Of a stretch of 64,000 nucleotides of DNA, positions 10,693-20,422 are shown in pieces; position 1 is the first letter of the stretch; each line of letters opens with the position of its first letter. Made by a program: the position numbers and the translations under genes. The stretch comes from Massilia eurypsychrophila (GTDB taxonomy: Bacteria; Pseudomonadota; Gammaproteobacteria; Burkholderiales; Burkholderiaceae_D). Under the pieces are notes generated by a model. It was not told the DNA's origin. It saw only the letters and a program-made list of their open reading frames with translations, and searched no databases. The stretch covers positions 527,564 through 591,563 of the forward strand of contig NZ_PDOC01000002.1 in NCBI RefSeq assembly GCF_002760655.1, given 5' to 3'.

Positions 10693-11676
10693 TTATGCTG
10701 AGCGCACCACCATCAGGCCGGCGCGCAGGCCGACCCGCACGTCGGGATTGGGGAACACCACCAGCTCTTGCGCGTGCTGCACCCGGTACGTGGTGTCGCC
10801 GTCGGTGGCGATCACCGCACCTGCCGCCAGCGCCGTGAAATTGCGCGTCTCGCGTCCGAACGCCATCTTGAAGTCGTCGCTCAGCTTGATGATTTCCTGC
10901 GCCACCTTGAACACATGCGGCGCCGCTGCTGCCGCCGGCAGGTCGGCGCCACGCAGCAGGCCGGCCAGCGCGCGGTCGACATCGGCAAACTGGCTCAGGT
11001 CATTCTGGCCCAGCGTGCCAACCCGCCCCAGCTCCACCGTGCTGGCGGCAGCGCCATGGTGTTCGGCCGAGTAGTAGCTGTAGGTGCCGGCCGATTGCGG
11101 ATTGAGGATGATGGCGCCGATCGCCGCCTGGCCAAGCCACTCGATCAGCGCGGCCTTCGGCCCGTCGGCGATCAGCTCGGGCACCACGGCGAAGGTCGGG
11201 TATTCCGACGGACGGATCGCGGTGTGCAGGTCGAGGTGCCAGCGCACCGGCCCTGCGCCGGCGAAGAAATCGGCCGTGGCCTGCACCATGACGTCGGCGC
11301 GCGCCGCTTCGGCGGCGCCGGCCAGGCTGCCGCGCTGGGCGCGGAACATGCGGTTCAGGTCAGCGTCGATGAAGCGCTTGCCGGCGGCGATGGCGTCGAT
11401 ATTGCCGACGCAGACCATCAGGTCGACCGCCAGCGCCGCCGGCTGGCGCGACAGCGCGTCGAGCACATGGGCCAGCACCTCAATCGGCCCGGTCTCGTCG
11501 CCGTGCACGCCGACCGACACCAGCACGCTGGTGCGCATGCCGCCAGGCGGCGCCTTGAGCGTGACGATGCCGGCGGCCGGCATCGTCACCGCAAAACCGG
11601 CTTGCTCGAAGCGCCGCGCCAGCTCGCTGAAATCGGCAGACGCCAATTGGCGCACTGCCGGCGGCACGGTCTCCAT
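10693..11676 (-). CDS. astE: Succinylglutamate desuccinylase
   Basis: About 327 residues. This is the last AST step: N-succinylglutamate to glutamate plus succinate. It is a zinc carboxypeptidase of the M14-like AstE/AspA family. Zinc ligands are in VSVGVHGDETGPIEVL (His, Glu) and HLDLHTA (His), and the catalytic Glu is in the TVELG segment. The ATG shares one base with the TGA of gdhB (TGATG), so translation is likely coupled. A GTG one codon upstream is an alternative start. Its position after gdhB, not directly after astB, is unusual. Confidence 0.93.
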   Translation of the reverse strand: METVPPAVRQLASADFSELARRFEQAGFAVTMPAAGIVTLKAPPGGMRTSVLVSVGVHGDETGPIEVLAHVLDALSRQPAALAVDLMVCVGNIDAIAAGKRFIDADLNRMFRAQRGSLAGAAEAARADVMVQATADFFAGAGPVRWHLDLHTAIRPSEYPTFAVVPELIADGPKAALIEWLGQAAIGAIILNPQSAGTYSYYSAEHHGAAASTVELGRVGTLGQNDLSQFADVDRALAGLLRGADLPAAAAAPHVFKVAQEIIKLSDDFKMAFGRETRNFTALAAGAVIATDGDTTYRVQHAQELVVFPNPDVRVGLRAGLMVVRSA

Positions 11677-14600
11677 CACGCTGCGGCGGCGCTGGTCGCT
11701 TCCGACAGCGCCCAGACGTCGAGCATTGCCTGCTCGAGGTCAGCCGGCTCGGCGTAACCGGCCAGGCCCATCGCGTGCGTCACCGCGCCGACGGCCTCGA
11801 GCGGCTCTCTGCCGCCGTTCGACCTGGTCAGAACCTGCATCAGCAGGCGTTGCTGGGTGCGGCGCAGTGCCTGCATCGCGTAGTTGCGCAGCTGCTCCTG
11901 GGATTTGCTGTGCGGCGCCAGCTTCAGGCCGCGCTCGAGCGTGTCGATGCCGGCCTGGCCGCGCAGCGCCATCCCCACTTGCAGGAACTGCGACAGCGAC
12001 ATGCCGGCCGGACGCTGCACCGACATCGCCGCAAACACGAAGCTGGCCACCGAGTCGATCGCATCGACCGACTTCCACGCCTGGCTGAATGGAACCGGCA
12101 GGTCCGGCAGCGAGTCGGCGTCGGCGTGGCTTGGCGCCATCTGCTGCAGCATGGCCGGATCGGCGAACAGGCGCGACAACTCTTCCATGCCGCCGCCCTG
12201 GCCGACGGCCACCGATAGCACGCCTTCGAGCACCGCCTTGAACAGCACGCGGGTGCGCTGATCGACCTTGATCGAGACCGCGCGCGGCACGTTCATGGCG
12301 TCGGCGTCGAGCGCGCCGAAGATCGGCGCCAGGTTCAATGCCGACCAGGCCTGGCCCCAGGCCTTGACGACCTCGGTCTCGTCGACGCCGACTTCGATCG
12401 CCAGGTTGCGGATCATCAACGGACCGCAGCGGTTGACCGCTTCGTTGGCCAGCACGGTGGCCAGGATCGCATTGGCCAGCGGGTGCGCCAGCGCCTTGCG
12501 GGTGGCTACCAGCTGGGCCGGGAAATACGGCTTGAGCACCGGCTCAGCCCACGCTTCGCCGGTCAGCGGCAAGGCCGCCAGCAGGCGCTTGAAGCGGTTC
12601 TTGACGTTGGCGATCACCACCGCCAGTTCAGGCGCGGTGAGGCCGATGCCGTTGGCCTTGCGGCGCGCCAGCTCGGTGTCGGTCGGCAGCTGCTCGAGTT
12701 CACGCGACAGCGCGCCTTCGGCCTCCAGGCTGGTGATCAGTGCGGCGTACGCGTCGACCACCGCAGGGTCAAGCTGCGCCTGCACTTCGCGCACCAGCAG
12801 GTGGGTTTGCAGCGTATTGTCGCGCAGGACCAGGCGCTCGATATCGCCGGTCATCTCGCCGAGGATGCGGTTGCGGTCCGCTGCCGTCAGTTCGCCCGCG
12901 TTGACTTCGGTGTCGAGCCAGATCTTGACGTTGACCTCGTGGTCGGAGCAATCCACGCCGGCCGAGTTGTCGATCGCATCGGTGAAGATGCGCCCGCCCG
13001 CCAGCGCGAACTCGATGCGCCCGTTCTGGGTTGCGCCCAGGTTGCCGCCTTCGGCCACCACCATGCAGCGCAGCTGGTTGCCGTCGACGCGGATGTTGTC
13101 GTTGGCGCGGTCCTTGACCTGGGCATCGGTCTCGGTCGACGCCTTGATATAGGTGCCGATGCCGCCGTTGTAGAACAAGTCGACGGGCGCGAGCAGTATG
13201 CGGTGCATCAGTTCTTCCGGCGCCAGCGCGGTCTCGGCGATGTCGAGCGCGGCGCGCACTTGCGGCGACAGCTCAATCGAGCGGGCGCTGCGCGGGAACA
13301 CGCCGCCGCCTGGCGAGATCAAGGCCTTGTTGTAGTCTTCCCACGACGAGCGCGGCAACGCGAACATGCGCTCACGCTCGGCGAACGACACGGTGACGTC
13401 CGGCGCCGGGTCGAGGAAAATGTGGCGGTGGTCGAACGCGGCCAGCACCTTCAGCTGGCGCGACAGCAGCACGCCGTTGCCGAACACGTCGCCCGACATG
13501 TCGCCCACGCCGACCATCGTGATCGGGGTGGTGTTCATGTCGTGGTCCATCTCGTAGAAGTGGCGCTTGACCGCTTCGAACGCGCCCTTGGCGGTGATGC
13601 CCATCTTCTTGTGGTCGTAGCCGTTCGAGCCGCCCGACGCAAAGGCGTCGCCCAGCCAGAAGCCGCGCTGCACGGCGATGCCGTTGGCGATGTCGGAGAA
13701 CGTCGCGGTGCCCTTGTCGGCGGCGACAACCAGGTACGGATCGTCCTGGTCGTAGCGCACCGTGTCGTTAGGCGGCACGATGGCGCCGCGCACGCGGTTG
13801 TCGGTCACTTCGAGCAGGCTGGAGATGAACAGGCGGTAGACGGCTTCTCCTTCGGCGGCGATGGTCTCGCGCACCGCGTCCGGCGGCATCTGCTTGCAGA
13901 CAAAACCGCCCTTCGAGCCGGCCGGCACGATGACGGCGTTCTTGACCATCTGCGCCTTGACCAGGCCAAGCACTTCGGTGCGGTAGTCTTCCATCCGGTC
14001 CGACCAGCGCAGGCCGCCGCGGGCAACCGGGCCGCCGCGCAGGTGCACGCCTTCGAAGCGGCGCGAGAACACGAAGATCTCGCGGTATGGACGCGGCTCC
14101 GGCACCAAGGCCAGGCTGCTGGTGTCGAACTTGAAGATGATCTTGTCGCCCGCCTGCGCGTTCTGGAAGTAGTTGGTGCGCACGGTGGCGAGCATCAGGT
14201 CGACCAGCGCGGCGAGGATTTCCTCGGTATCGGCGTGGTTGACCGACGCCAGCTGCTTCTTGACACCGGCGATCTGTTCGGCGCCGACCTGGTGCTGGGC
14301 GTCGCCGAGCGACGGATCGAAGCGCAGCAGGAAGCCGTCGACCAGCTCCTTGACCAGCATCGGCTGGCGGCGCAAGGTGTCGGCGATGTAGCGCACCGAG
14401 AACTTGGCGCCGGTCTGGCGCCAGTAGCTGATGTAGGCGCGTACCAGCTGCACTTCGCGCATGCGCAGGCCGCCTTCGATGGCCAGCCCGTTCAGGCGGC
14501 CGTCTTCGGCTTCGTCGTTGAACAGCGACGCGAACAGCTCTTCGGCGACGGCGACCACGTTCGGCCTGGCCAGTTTCACGGCGCTGGCGGCATCGACCGA

Positions 14601-16382
14601 CAGGCTGGTGACGTAATGGCGGCTGCCGTCGGCCAGGTTGATGGCGAAGGTCTGCTCGCGGTCGATCGCCACGCCTGCGTTGTGCAGCGCCGGCAAAATG
14701 CGCGACAGCGACGGCACGCTGGCCGCCGAATACAGGCGGATCGAAGCGCCGCCGCCTTCGTCGGCGTTGTTCGCTTCGACACGCACCGAGACGTGGCCCG
14801 GCTGGCCGTTCGACAGCAGCGCGCCGAGGTCGCGGAAGGCGACTGCCGGCGCGGTGGCGGAGACGTAATTGACCGGCAGCGTGGCGCACAGCTTGCGCAG
14901 GCTGCCGCGCGCGGCGACGTCGGTGACGCTGTCGGTCAACGCGGCGAAGGTGTCGTGCCAGCCGTCCAGCACCGACAGTAGCGGGCGCTGGATGTCGGAC
15001 TCGAGGTCGAGCGGATTGCGGGCGGCGTGGGCGATCAGGTAGACGCGCGCCAGCGGGCCGTCGGCGACCAGGGTTTGCGAGCGCACTTCGCGCGCGCCCG
15101 AGCTTTCTTTCAGTGCGTTGGCCAGGCTGGCGGCGACGCTGGCGCTGTAGCGCTCGCGCGGCAGGTAGACCAGCACGTTCAGGTGGCGCGCATAGACGTC
15201 GCGGCGGGCGAATACGCGCGCGCGCGGCTGCTTGTACAGCGACACGACCGAGCTGCATACCTGCGCCAGCCATTCCGGATCGGCTTCCAGCGCTTCGGTG
15301 CGCGGCAGCGATTCGAGGATCTCGAGGAACTTCTCGGCGCGGAAGCCTTCCTGGCGCACGCCGGCCAAATTCAGCACCTTGGCGACGCGGCCGCGCGCAT
15401 ACGGCAGGCGTGCCAGCGGGGTGGCCGTGGCGGCGCGGGTGAAGAGGCCGACGAAGCAGTGCTCGCCGAGGATATTGCCCTGGGTGTCGGTGTTGCGCAC
15501 GCCGATGAAGTCGAGCGGCTGGTCGCGGTGCAGCGTGCCTTCGACGTCGGCCTTGACGATCGACAGCGTGTCGGCGCGGCGCGACAGCGTATCGAAGTCG
15601 CCCGGGATGTTGGCCAGGCAGGTTCCGTACACCGGATGCGTCGTATCCTGCAGCACGCCGATGCGGCTCGGGATGTCGCGTTCGAGTTCGCGCTCGCCCG
15701 GCTTGACGACGTAGTAGGCGTAGCCGAACGGTTCGAACCCTTCGTTCTTGGCCCATTCGAGAAAAGCGGCCACTTCCAGGCCGGTGCCGCCGTGCGCGGC
15801 GGCCTGCGCGGCGACGGCGGTCAGGCGGTCGGCCATCGCGACCGAATCGCGGCGCACCACGGCGGCGTCGCGCGCCACCATCTGCAGGCGCTCGACCAGC
15901 GCGGCCAGTTCGTCGGCGGCCAGGTCTTCGGACAGCAGGCACAAGACGTACGACTCGAGCGGAGCACCCTCTTCGCCAACCGCGACGGCGACGCCGGCGG
16001 CATCGCGCCGCACCGGCAGCACGGCGTTCATCACGCCGGCCACGGCCACGCGCTGTTTGCGCATCGCCATCACGATCGAGTCGACCAGGTAGGGCATGTC
16101 GTCGTTGAGGATCAACAGTGCGGTGGCCATGCCGCCGCGCCCGTCGGAGTAGCGCAGCTGGACGATCTCGCAGCCGGGCGCTTCGCGCCGCGCCGCTTCG
16201 GTGAAACCTGCCCACAAGACCGGCGCCAGGCTGTCGGGCGACGTGCCGGCGAGGTCCTCTTCGTCGAGCGATCCGAGCCAGGCCTGGACCAGCGCGGATA
16301 CCTGGCTGGCCGGTCCGGCGCCCTGGTTGGCATTTACCAGGTCGAGAGTCTGCGTACGCAAGTCTTGTGGCATCTGTTTCAT
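11676..16382 (-). CDS. gdhB: NAD-specific glutamate dehydrogenase, large (180-kDa) type
   Basis: A protein of 1568 residues, the size of the L-180 class (GdhB of Pseudomonas, Streptomyces). It oxidatively deaminates glutamate to 2-oxoglutarate with NAD+. The long N-terminal part (1 to about 700) holds the ACT-like regulatory regions. The catalytic core follows, with RGGPVARGGLRWSDRMEDYR, the glutamate-binding AGSKGGFVCKQMPPDA and a Rossmann region around MVGVGDMSGDVFGNGVLLS. The ATG at 16382 is chosen for its GGAGAAG ribosome site. A 174-bp gap separates it from astB and contains a good promoter. In P. aeruginosa gdhB is ArgR-activated but lies apart from the aru operon; here it is embedded in it, coupled to astE. 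Confidence 0.95.
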   Translation of the reverse strand: MKQMPQDLRTQTLDLVNANQGAGPASQVSALVQAWLGSLDEEDLAGTSPDSLAPVLWAGFTEAARREAPGCEIVQLRYSDGRGGMATALLILNDDMPYLVDSIVMAMRKQRVAVAGVMNAVLPVRRDAAGVAVAVGEEGAPLESYVLCLLSEDLAADELAALVERLQMVARDAAVVRRDSVAMADRLTAVAAQAAAHGGTGLEVAAFLEWAKNEGFEPFGYAYYVVKPGERELERDIPSRIGVLQDTTHPVYGTCLANIPGDFDTLSRRADTLSIVKADVEGTLHRDQPLDFIGVRNTDTQGNILGEHCFVGLFTRAATATPLARLPYARGRVAKVLNLAGVRQEGFRAEKFLEILESLPRTEALEADPEWLAQVCSSVVSLYKQPRARVFARRDVYARHLNVLVYLPRERYSASVAASLANALKESSGAREVRSQTLVADGPLARVYLIAHAARNPLDLESDIQRPLLSVLDGWHDTFAALTDSVTDVAARGSLRKLCATLPVNYVSATAPAVAFRDLGALLSNGQPGHVSVRVEANNADEGGGASIRLYSAASVPSLSRILPALHNAGVAIDREQTFAINLADGSRHYVTSLSVDAASAVKLARPNVVAVAEELFASLFNDEAEDGRLNGLAIEGGLRMREVQLVRAYISYWRQTGAKFSVRYIADTLRRQPMLVKELVDGFLLRFDPSLGDAQHQVGAEQIAGVKKQLASVNHADTEEILAALVDLMLATVRTNYFQNAQAGDKIIFKFDTSSLALVPEPRPYREIFVFSRRFEGVHLRGGPVARGGLRWSDRMEDYRTEVLGLVKAQMVKNAVIVPAGSKGGFVCKQMPPDAVRETIAAEGEAVYRLFISSLLEVTDNRVRGAIVPPNDTVRYDQDDPYLVVAADKGTATFSDIANGIAVQRGFWLGDAFASGGSNGYDHKKMGITAKGAFEAVKRHFYEMDHDMNTTPITMVGVGDMSGDVFGNGVLLSRQLKVLAAFDHRHIFLDPAPDVTVSFAERERMFALPRSSWEDYNKALISPGGGVFPRSARSIELSPQVRAALDIAETALAPEELMHRILLAPVDLFYNGGIGTYIKASTETDAQVKDRANDNIRVDGNQLRCMVVAEGGNLGATQNGRIEFALAGGRIFTDAIDNSAGVDCSDHEVNVKIWLDTEVNAGELTAADRNRILGEMTGDIERLVLRDNTLQTHLLVREVQAQLDPAVVDAYAALITSLEAEGALSRELEQLPTDTELARRKANGIGLTAPELAVVIANVKNRFKRLLAALPLTGEAWAEPVLKPYFPAQLVATRKALAHPLANAILATVLANEAVNRCGPLMIRNLAIEVGVDETEVVKAWGQAWSALNLAPIFGALDADAMNVPRAVSIKVDQRTRVLFKAVLEGVLSVAVGQGGGMEELSRLFADPAMLQQMAPSHADADSLPDLPVPFSQAWKSVDAIDSVASFVFAAMSVQRPAGMSLSQFLQVGMALRGQAGIDTLERGLKLAPHSKSQEQLRNYAMQALRRTQQRLLMQVLTRSNGGREPLEAVGAVTHAMGLAGYAEPADLEQAMLDVWALSEATSAAAA

Positions 16383-16511
16383 CTTTACTTCTCCAATCGA
16401 GAGTGTTGTTGCTTCGCTTACGCGCCGGCTTGTGGCCACGCGCTGGGCGATCTACAGGCAGACCGGGGTGGCCGGTCCAAAAATATAAGTCGAAAAATCG
16501 ACGCTGCCGAT

Positions 16512-16540
16512 ATTAGAACAGCTAACGTCAGCGTAATCAA
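16512..16540 (-). promoter_or_regulatory. Candidate sigma-70 promoter for gdhB-astE
   Basis: On the minus strand TTGATT (16540-16535), a 17-bp spacer, then TCTAAT (16517-16512). Predicted start is near 16505, giving a leader of about 120 nt to the gdhB ATG. A small hairpin (GACCGG/CCGGTC, about 16459-16475) lies in the leader. This would let gdhB-astE be expressed apart from astC. Confidence 0.5.
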
Positions 16541-16556
16541 ACGGCGCGTGCCGGCG

Positions 16557-17900
16557 TTACGACAAATCGTACAGTCCGGGCAAACCCAGGATGCGCTGCA
16601 GGTCCTCCAGCGCCTGCGCGCATTCGATCGCCAGCTGCGGGTCGGCCAGGTCCTTCGGCTCGAGGCGGTCGCGATAATGCGCTTCGACCCAGGTCACCAG
16701 GCGCGCGTACAGCGCCTCGGTCATCACCACGCCCTGGTGCATCGCTTGCGCCTCGGCGTCGGTCAGCGCCACGCGCAGGCGCAGGCAGGCAGGCCCGCCG
16801 CCGTTGCGCATGCTCTGGCGCAGGTCGAAGTCGATCAGTTCATCGATCGGGCCGTCGCCGGCCACAAGCTGTTCAAGATAACGCGACACCGCCTGGTTTT
16901 CCTGGCACTCGTGCGGCACCACCAGCGCCATCGCGCCATCGGGCTTGGTCAGCAACTGGCTGTTGAACAGGTAGCTGGTCACCGCATCGGCCACCGGCAC
17001 CGCGCGCGTATCGACCCGCACCGCATCGAGTTCAGCGCCGACCCCAATCATCGCCGCGCGCAGCCGGTTCAGTACCGCCGATTCGTCGGCGAACGCCTGC
17101 TCGTGATAGAACAGCACATTGCCGTTGCCGACCGCGATGACGTCATTATGGAAAACGCCCTGGTCGATGACGTCGGGATTTTGGGAGGCGAACACGGTGC
17201 GCGCCGCATCGAGGCCATGCAGGCGCGCGATCGCCTGCGACGCCTCCAGCGTCTGGCGCGCCGGATAGCGCTTTGGCGCCGGCGCCGACGGGTCGAATTC
17301 GACGCGCCCATAGACGAACAGCTGCACGCCCCTGGCGCCATGGCTGGCCGCCAGGCGGGTGTGGTTGGCGGCGCCCTCGTCGCCGAAGGCTGGCGTGGAC
17401 GGCAGCGCGTCGTGCACGGCGAAGTGGCGTTCGTCGCCAAACAGCGCACGCAAGGTGCGGGTCGACTGGATGTGTTCTTCGGCGCGGTGCAGCTTGTTGT
17501 TCAGGTTCGCGCTGGTGAAGTGGGTGCGGCCGTCGAAACTGTCGGCCGACGGGCTGACGGTGGCGGCGTTGGCAGTCCACATCGGCGAGGCCGAATAGGC
17601 GCAGGCGAGGATCGCCGGCGCCTCGCGCCAGGCACGCGCCAGCACGTCGGCGTCGGTGCCGGTGAAGCCGATGCGGCGCAGCAGGCGAAAGTTGGGACGC
17701 GCGTGCGGCGGCAGCAGCGCCTGGGCGAAGCCGCGCGCGGCCAGCGCGCGCATCTTGGCAAGGCCCTGCAAGGCAGCCTGCTTCGGATTGGAAGCGCTCT
17801 TGACGTTGCTGAACGAGGCCACGTTGCCGAACGAGAGTCCGGCGTAGTTGTGCGAGGGGCCGACCAGGCCGTCGAAGTTGTATTCGCGTGCAGTTTGCAT
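16557..17900 (-). CDS. astB: N-succinylarginine dihydrolase
   Basis: 447 residues, exactly the length of the E. coli enzyme. It hydrolyses N2-succinylarginine to succinylornithine, 2 NH3 and CO2, using the amidinotransferase-like pentein fold. The start [20 protein letters not shown] is typical and sets the ATG at 17900. Further family signatures are the [20 protein letters not shown] region, [20 protein letters not shown] (catalytic His region) and [17 protein letters not shown] with the nucleophilic Cys near the C-terminus. It starts 14 bp after the astD stop and is part of the AST operon. Confidence 0.95.
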   Translation of the reverse strand: MQTAREYNFDGLVGPSHNYAGLSFGNVASFSNVKSASNPKQAALQGLAKMRALAARGFAQALLPPHARPNFRLLRRIGFTGTDADVLARAWREAPAILACAYSASPMWTANAATVSPSADSFDGRTHFTSANLNNKLHRAEEHIQSTRTLRALFGDERHFAVHDALPSTPAFGDEGAANHTRLAASHGARGVQLFVYGRVEFDPSAPAPKRYPARQTLEASQAIARLHGLDAARTVFASQNPDVIDQGVFHNDVIAVGNGNVLFYHEQAFADESAVLNRLRAAMIGVGAELDAVRVDTRAVPVADAVTSYLFNSQLLTKPDGAMALVVPHECQENQAVSRYLEQLVAGDGPIDELIDFDLRQSMRNGGGPACLRLRVALTDAEAQAMHQGVVMTEALYARLVTWVEAHYRDRLEPKDLADPQLAIECAQALEDLQRILGLPGLYDLS

Positions 17901-17914
17901 CCGATTTTTCCGTG

Positions 17915-19384
17915 TCAGAAGGTCAGGCCCGGCGACAGCTTGGCGGGCATCGCCAGGTCGCTCGTTTCGATCGACGCCACGGGGTAGGCGCAATAGTCGG
18001 CCGCGTAGTAGGCGCTCGGGCGGTGGTTGCCGGACTTGCCGATGCCGCCGAACGGCGCCGAACTGGCCGCCCCGGTGGTCGGGCGGTTCCAGTTGACGAT
18101 GCCGGCGCGCGCCTGCTCGCTAAAGCGCTGCCACAGCGCCGCGTCGTTCGACAGCAACGCGGCGGCGAGGCCGAACTCGGTGGCGTTGGCAGCGCGCACC
18201 GCGGCATCGAAGTCGGCCACGCGGATCACCTGCAGCAGCGGCCCGAACCACTCCTCGTCGGGGATACCCGTGGCGTCGGTGACGTCGACGATGCCGGCGG
18301 TGACGAAGCCGGCGTTCGCATCCGGCTGGCGCATCTGCAGCAGCGTGACGCCGCCTTTGGCGACCATGGCTGCCTGCGCCTGCACCAGCATCGTGGCGAC
18401 CGCGTTCGACACCACCGGGCCCATGAAAGGTTGCGGATCGGCGTTCGACGGGCCGACCGTCAGCGTGGCGGCCACTTCGACCAGGCGCGCAATGAAGGCG
18501 GCGCCGGCCGGCGTGTCCTGCACGATCAGGCGGCGCGCGCAGGTGCAGCGCTGGCCGGCCGAGATAAACGCCGACATCACGGCGTGGTGGACCGCCGCGT
18601 CGACGTCAAGCACATCCCACACCACCAGCGGATTGTTACCGCCCATTTCCAGCGCCAGCATCTTGCCGGGCTGGCCGCCGAACTGCTTGTGCAGTGCGAC
18701 GCCGGTCTGGCAGCTGCCGGTAAACAGCACGCCGTCGAGCAGCGGCTGCTGGCCGAGCGCGATGCCGGTATTGCGCCCTCCGTTGACCAGGTTGATGACG
18801 CCGGCCGGCACGCCCGCCTGCTGCCACAGTTCGACCGTTTTGATGGCGGTGCGCGGCGCGTATTCGCTCGGCTTGAACACCACCGTGTTGCCGGCGATGA
18901 GCGCCGGCACGATGTGCCCGTTCGGCAGGTGGCCGGGGAAGTTATACGGGCCGAATACGCCGAACACGCCATGCGGACGGTGGCGCAGCACGGCGGTGCC
19001 GTCGGCCACGCTGGCCGAGCTGGCGCCGGTGCGCGCGGCGTAGGCCTGCACCGAGATGTCGACCTTGTTGGCCATGGTGGCCACTTCGGTGCGCGCTTCC
19101 CACAACGGCTTGCCGACTTCCTCGGCGATGATCTGCGCCAGCTGCTCGGCGTCCTGCTTGAGCAGGTCGCGAAAGCGGGTGCAGACGGCGATGCGCTGTT
19201 CCAACGACGTCGCCGCCCACTGCGCGAAGCTGGCGCTGGCCGCCTGCGCGGCGCGGCGCACGTCGTCGGCGGTCGACTCGTTGCTCGACCAGGTCTGGCG
19301 GCCGGTGGACGGATCGATCGTCACCAGTTCAATGCCGCCGCCGGGCAGCCACTCGCCGCCGATGTAATTGGAGAGATTAGACAT
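17915..19384 (-). CDS. astD: Succinylglutamate-semialdehyde dehydrogenase
   Basis: A 489-residue NAD-dependent aldehyde dehydrogenase that oxidises N-succinylglutamate semialdehyde to N-succinylglutamate. Family marks are [20 protein letters not shown] (AstD-type substrate loop), the catalytic Glu in [13 protein letters not shown], the nucleophile Cys in [14 protein letters not shown] and [23 protein letters not shown] near the end. The start overlaps the end of aruG by 8 bp, indicating tight coupling. Confidence 0.95.
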   Translation of the reverse strand: MSNLSNYIGGEWLPGGGIELVTIDPSTGRQTWSSNESTADDVRRAAQAASASFAQWAATSLEQRIAVCTRFRDLLKQDAEQLAQIIAEEVGKPLWEARTEVATMANKVDISVQAYAARTGASSASVADGTAVLRHRPHGVFGVFGPYNFPGHLPNGHIVPALIAGNTVVFKPSEYAPRTAIKTVELWQQAGVPAGVINLVNGGRNTGIALGQQPLLDGVLFTGSCQTGVALHKQFGGQPGKMLALEMGGNNPLVVWDVLDVDAAVHHAVMSAFISAGQRCTCARRLIVQDTPAGAAFIARLVEVAATLTVGPSNADPQPFMGPVVSNAVATMLVQAQAAMVAKGGVTLLQMRQPDANAGFVTAGIVDVTDATGIPDEEWFGPLLQVIRVADFDAAVRAANATEFGLAAALLSNDAALWQRFSEQARAGIVNWNRPTTGAASSAPFGGIGKSGNHRPSAYYAADYCAYPVASIETSDLAMPAKLSPGLTF

Positions 19385-20411
19385 GGGTGTTTTTCCTTAC
19401 ATTGAGTGGCAGGGTGCGCAGCGGGTCGCCGTGGCTGCAATGGAGCAGCGCGAGCTGGGCGGCGCTGAGCGAGACGCTGCCGCCTGTCGGGGTCGACTGC
19501 GCGACGATCATGCGGAAGTCCTGCAGCACGGTGTTGGAGATCAGGGTCTGTTCGGCGTCGGCCGTGGCCACGCCTTCGCTGGCGGCCACCAGCATGCTGT
19601 CGCGCACCGCGCGCAGCTCGGACACGCGCCCCTGCAGCACCGGGCCGGCATCGAAGATGTCGATGTAGCCCTCGAAATGCATGCCTTCCTGCTCGAGCAG
19701 TTTGCGCGCCGGTGCGGTGCTGCGGTGGACCATGCCGATGACCGACTGTGCGTCGTCCGGCAGGTAGGCCACGTACAGCGGCTGGCGCGGCATCAGTTCG
19801 GCGATGAACGACTTCTTGCCCAGCGCGGTGAGATCGTCGACGTGGTCGAAGTCCATCTTGAAGAAATGGCGGCCGAGTCCTTCGTAGAAGGGCGAACTGC
19901 CATCTTCGGCCTGGAAGCCGCGCATCTCGGCGATCAGCTTTTCGGTAAACAGGTGCGGGAACTGGGCGATGAACAGGAAGCGGCTTTTCGACAGCCACTT
20001 GCCGTTATTGCCGATGCGGTAGTCCGGATGCAAGAACAACGAGCACAGTTCGGTCGAGCCGGTCAGGTCGTTCGACAGGTACAGCGTATCCATGCGGGTG
20101 AAGATATCGAGTTCGCGGCTCGAGTGCACCAGCGTGCCGATGCGGTAGTTATAAAACGGCTCGGTGAGGCCGACCGCGCCCTTGATGGCGCACACGCCGG
20201 CCATGCGGCCGCTCGAGGTGTCCTCCATGACGAACATGTAGTCGCGTTTTTCGGGGGCGATGGTCTGCGCGAACGAGGCCACCGCCACGGCGATGCGGTC
20301 GCCCAACATGGTGCGGTCGGGCTTTAGGGTGGTCATGCCGGTGCCGACCTGGCTGGCCATCTCTAACAGTGCATCGAGGTCCGACGTGGTGATGGCGCGT
20401 ACGACTAGCAT
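19377..20411 (-). CDS. aruG: Arginine N-succinyltransferase, beta-type subunit
   Basis: 344 residues, AstA family (GNAT-like fold). With the preceding paralogue it should form the two-subunit succinyltransferase that moves succinyl from succinyl-CoA to arginine. Family signatures are the start MLVVRAITTSDLDALLEMAS, LCSLFLHPDYRIGNNGKWLSKSR, GRHFFKMDFDHVDDLTALGK, FIAELMPRQPLYVAYLPDDA and EGYIDIFDAGPVLQGRV. Order and sequence resemble the Pseudomonas aruF-aruG pair, and the resemblance of the first residues to AruG decides the subunit name. AGAGAA precedes the ATG. It lies 11 bp after aruF. Confidence 0.9.
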   Translation of the reverse strand: MLVVRAITTSDLDALLEMASQVGTGMTTLKPDRTMLGDRIAVAVASFAQTIAPEKRDYMFVMEDTSSGRMAGVCAIKGAVGLTEPFYNYRIGTLVHSSRELDIFTRMDTLYLSNDLTGSTELCSLFLHPDYRIGNNGKWLSKSRFLFIAQFPHLFTEKLIAEMRGFQAEDGSSPFYEGLGRHFFKMDFDHVDDLTALGKKSFIAELMPRQPLYVAYLPDDAQSVIGMVHRSTAPARKLLEQEGMHFEGYIDIFDAGPVLQGRVSELRAVRDSMLVAASEGVATADAEQTLISNTVLQDFRMIVAQSTPTGGSVSLSAAQLALLHCSHGDPLRTLPLNVRKNTHV

Positions 20412-20422
20412 ATGGTTCTCTT

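Noticed and set aside
12483..17987. Very long plus-strand frames (832 and 986 codons) across gdhB and astB
   Set aside because: Shadows of the gdhB and astB genes; the products are His/Arg/Gln/Val-rich with no recognisable domain or ribosome site.
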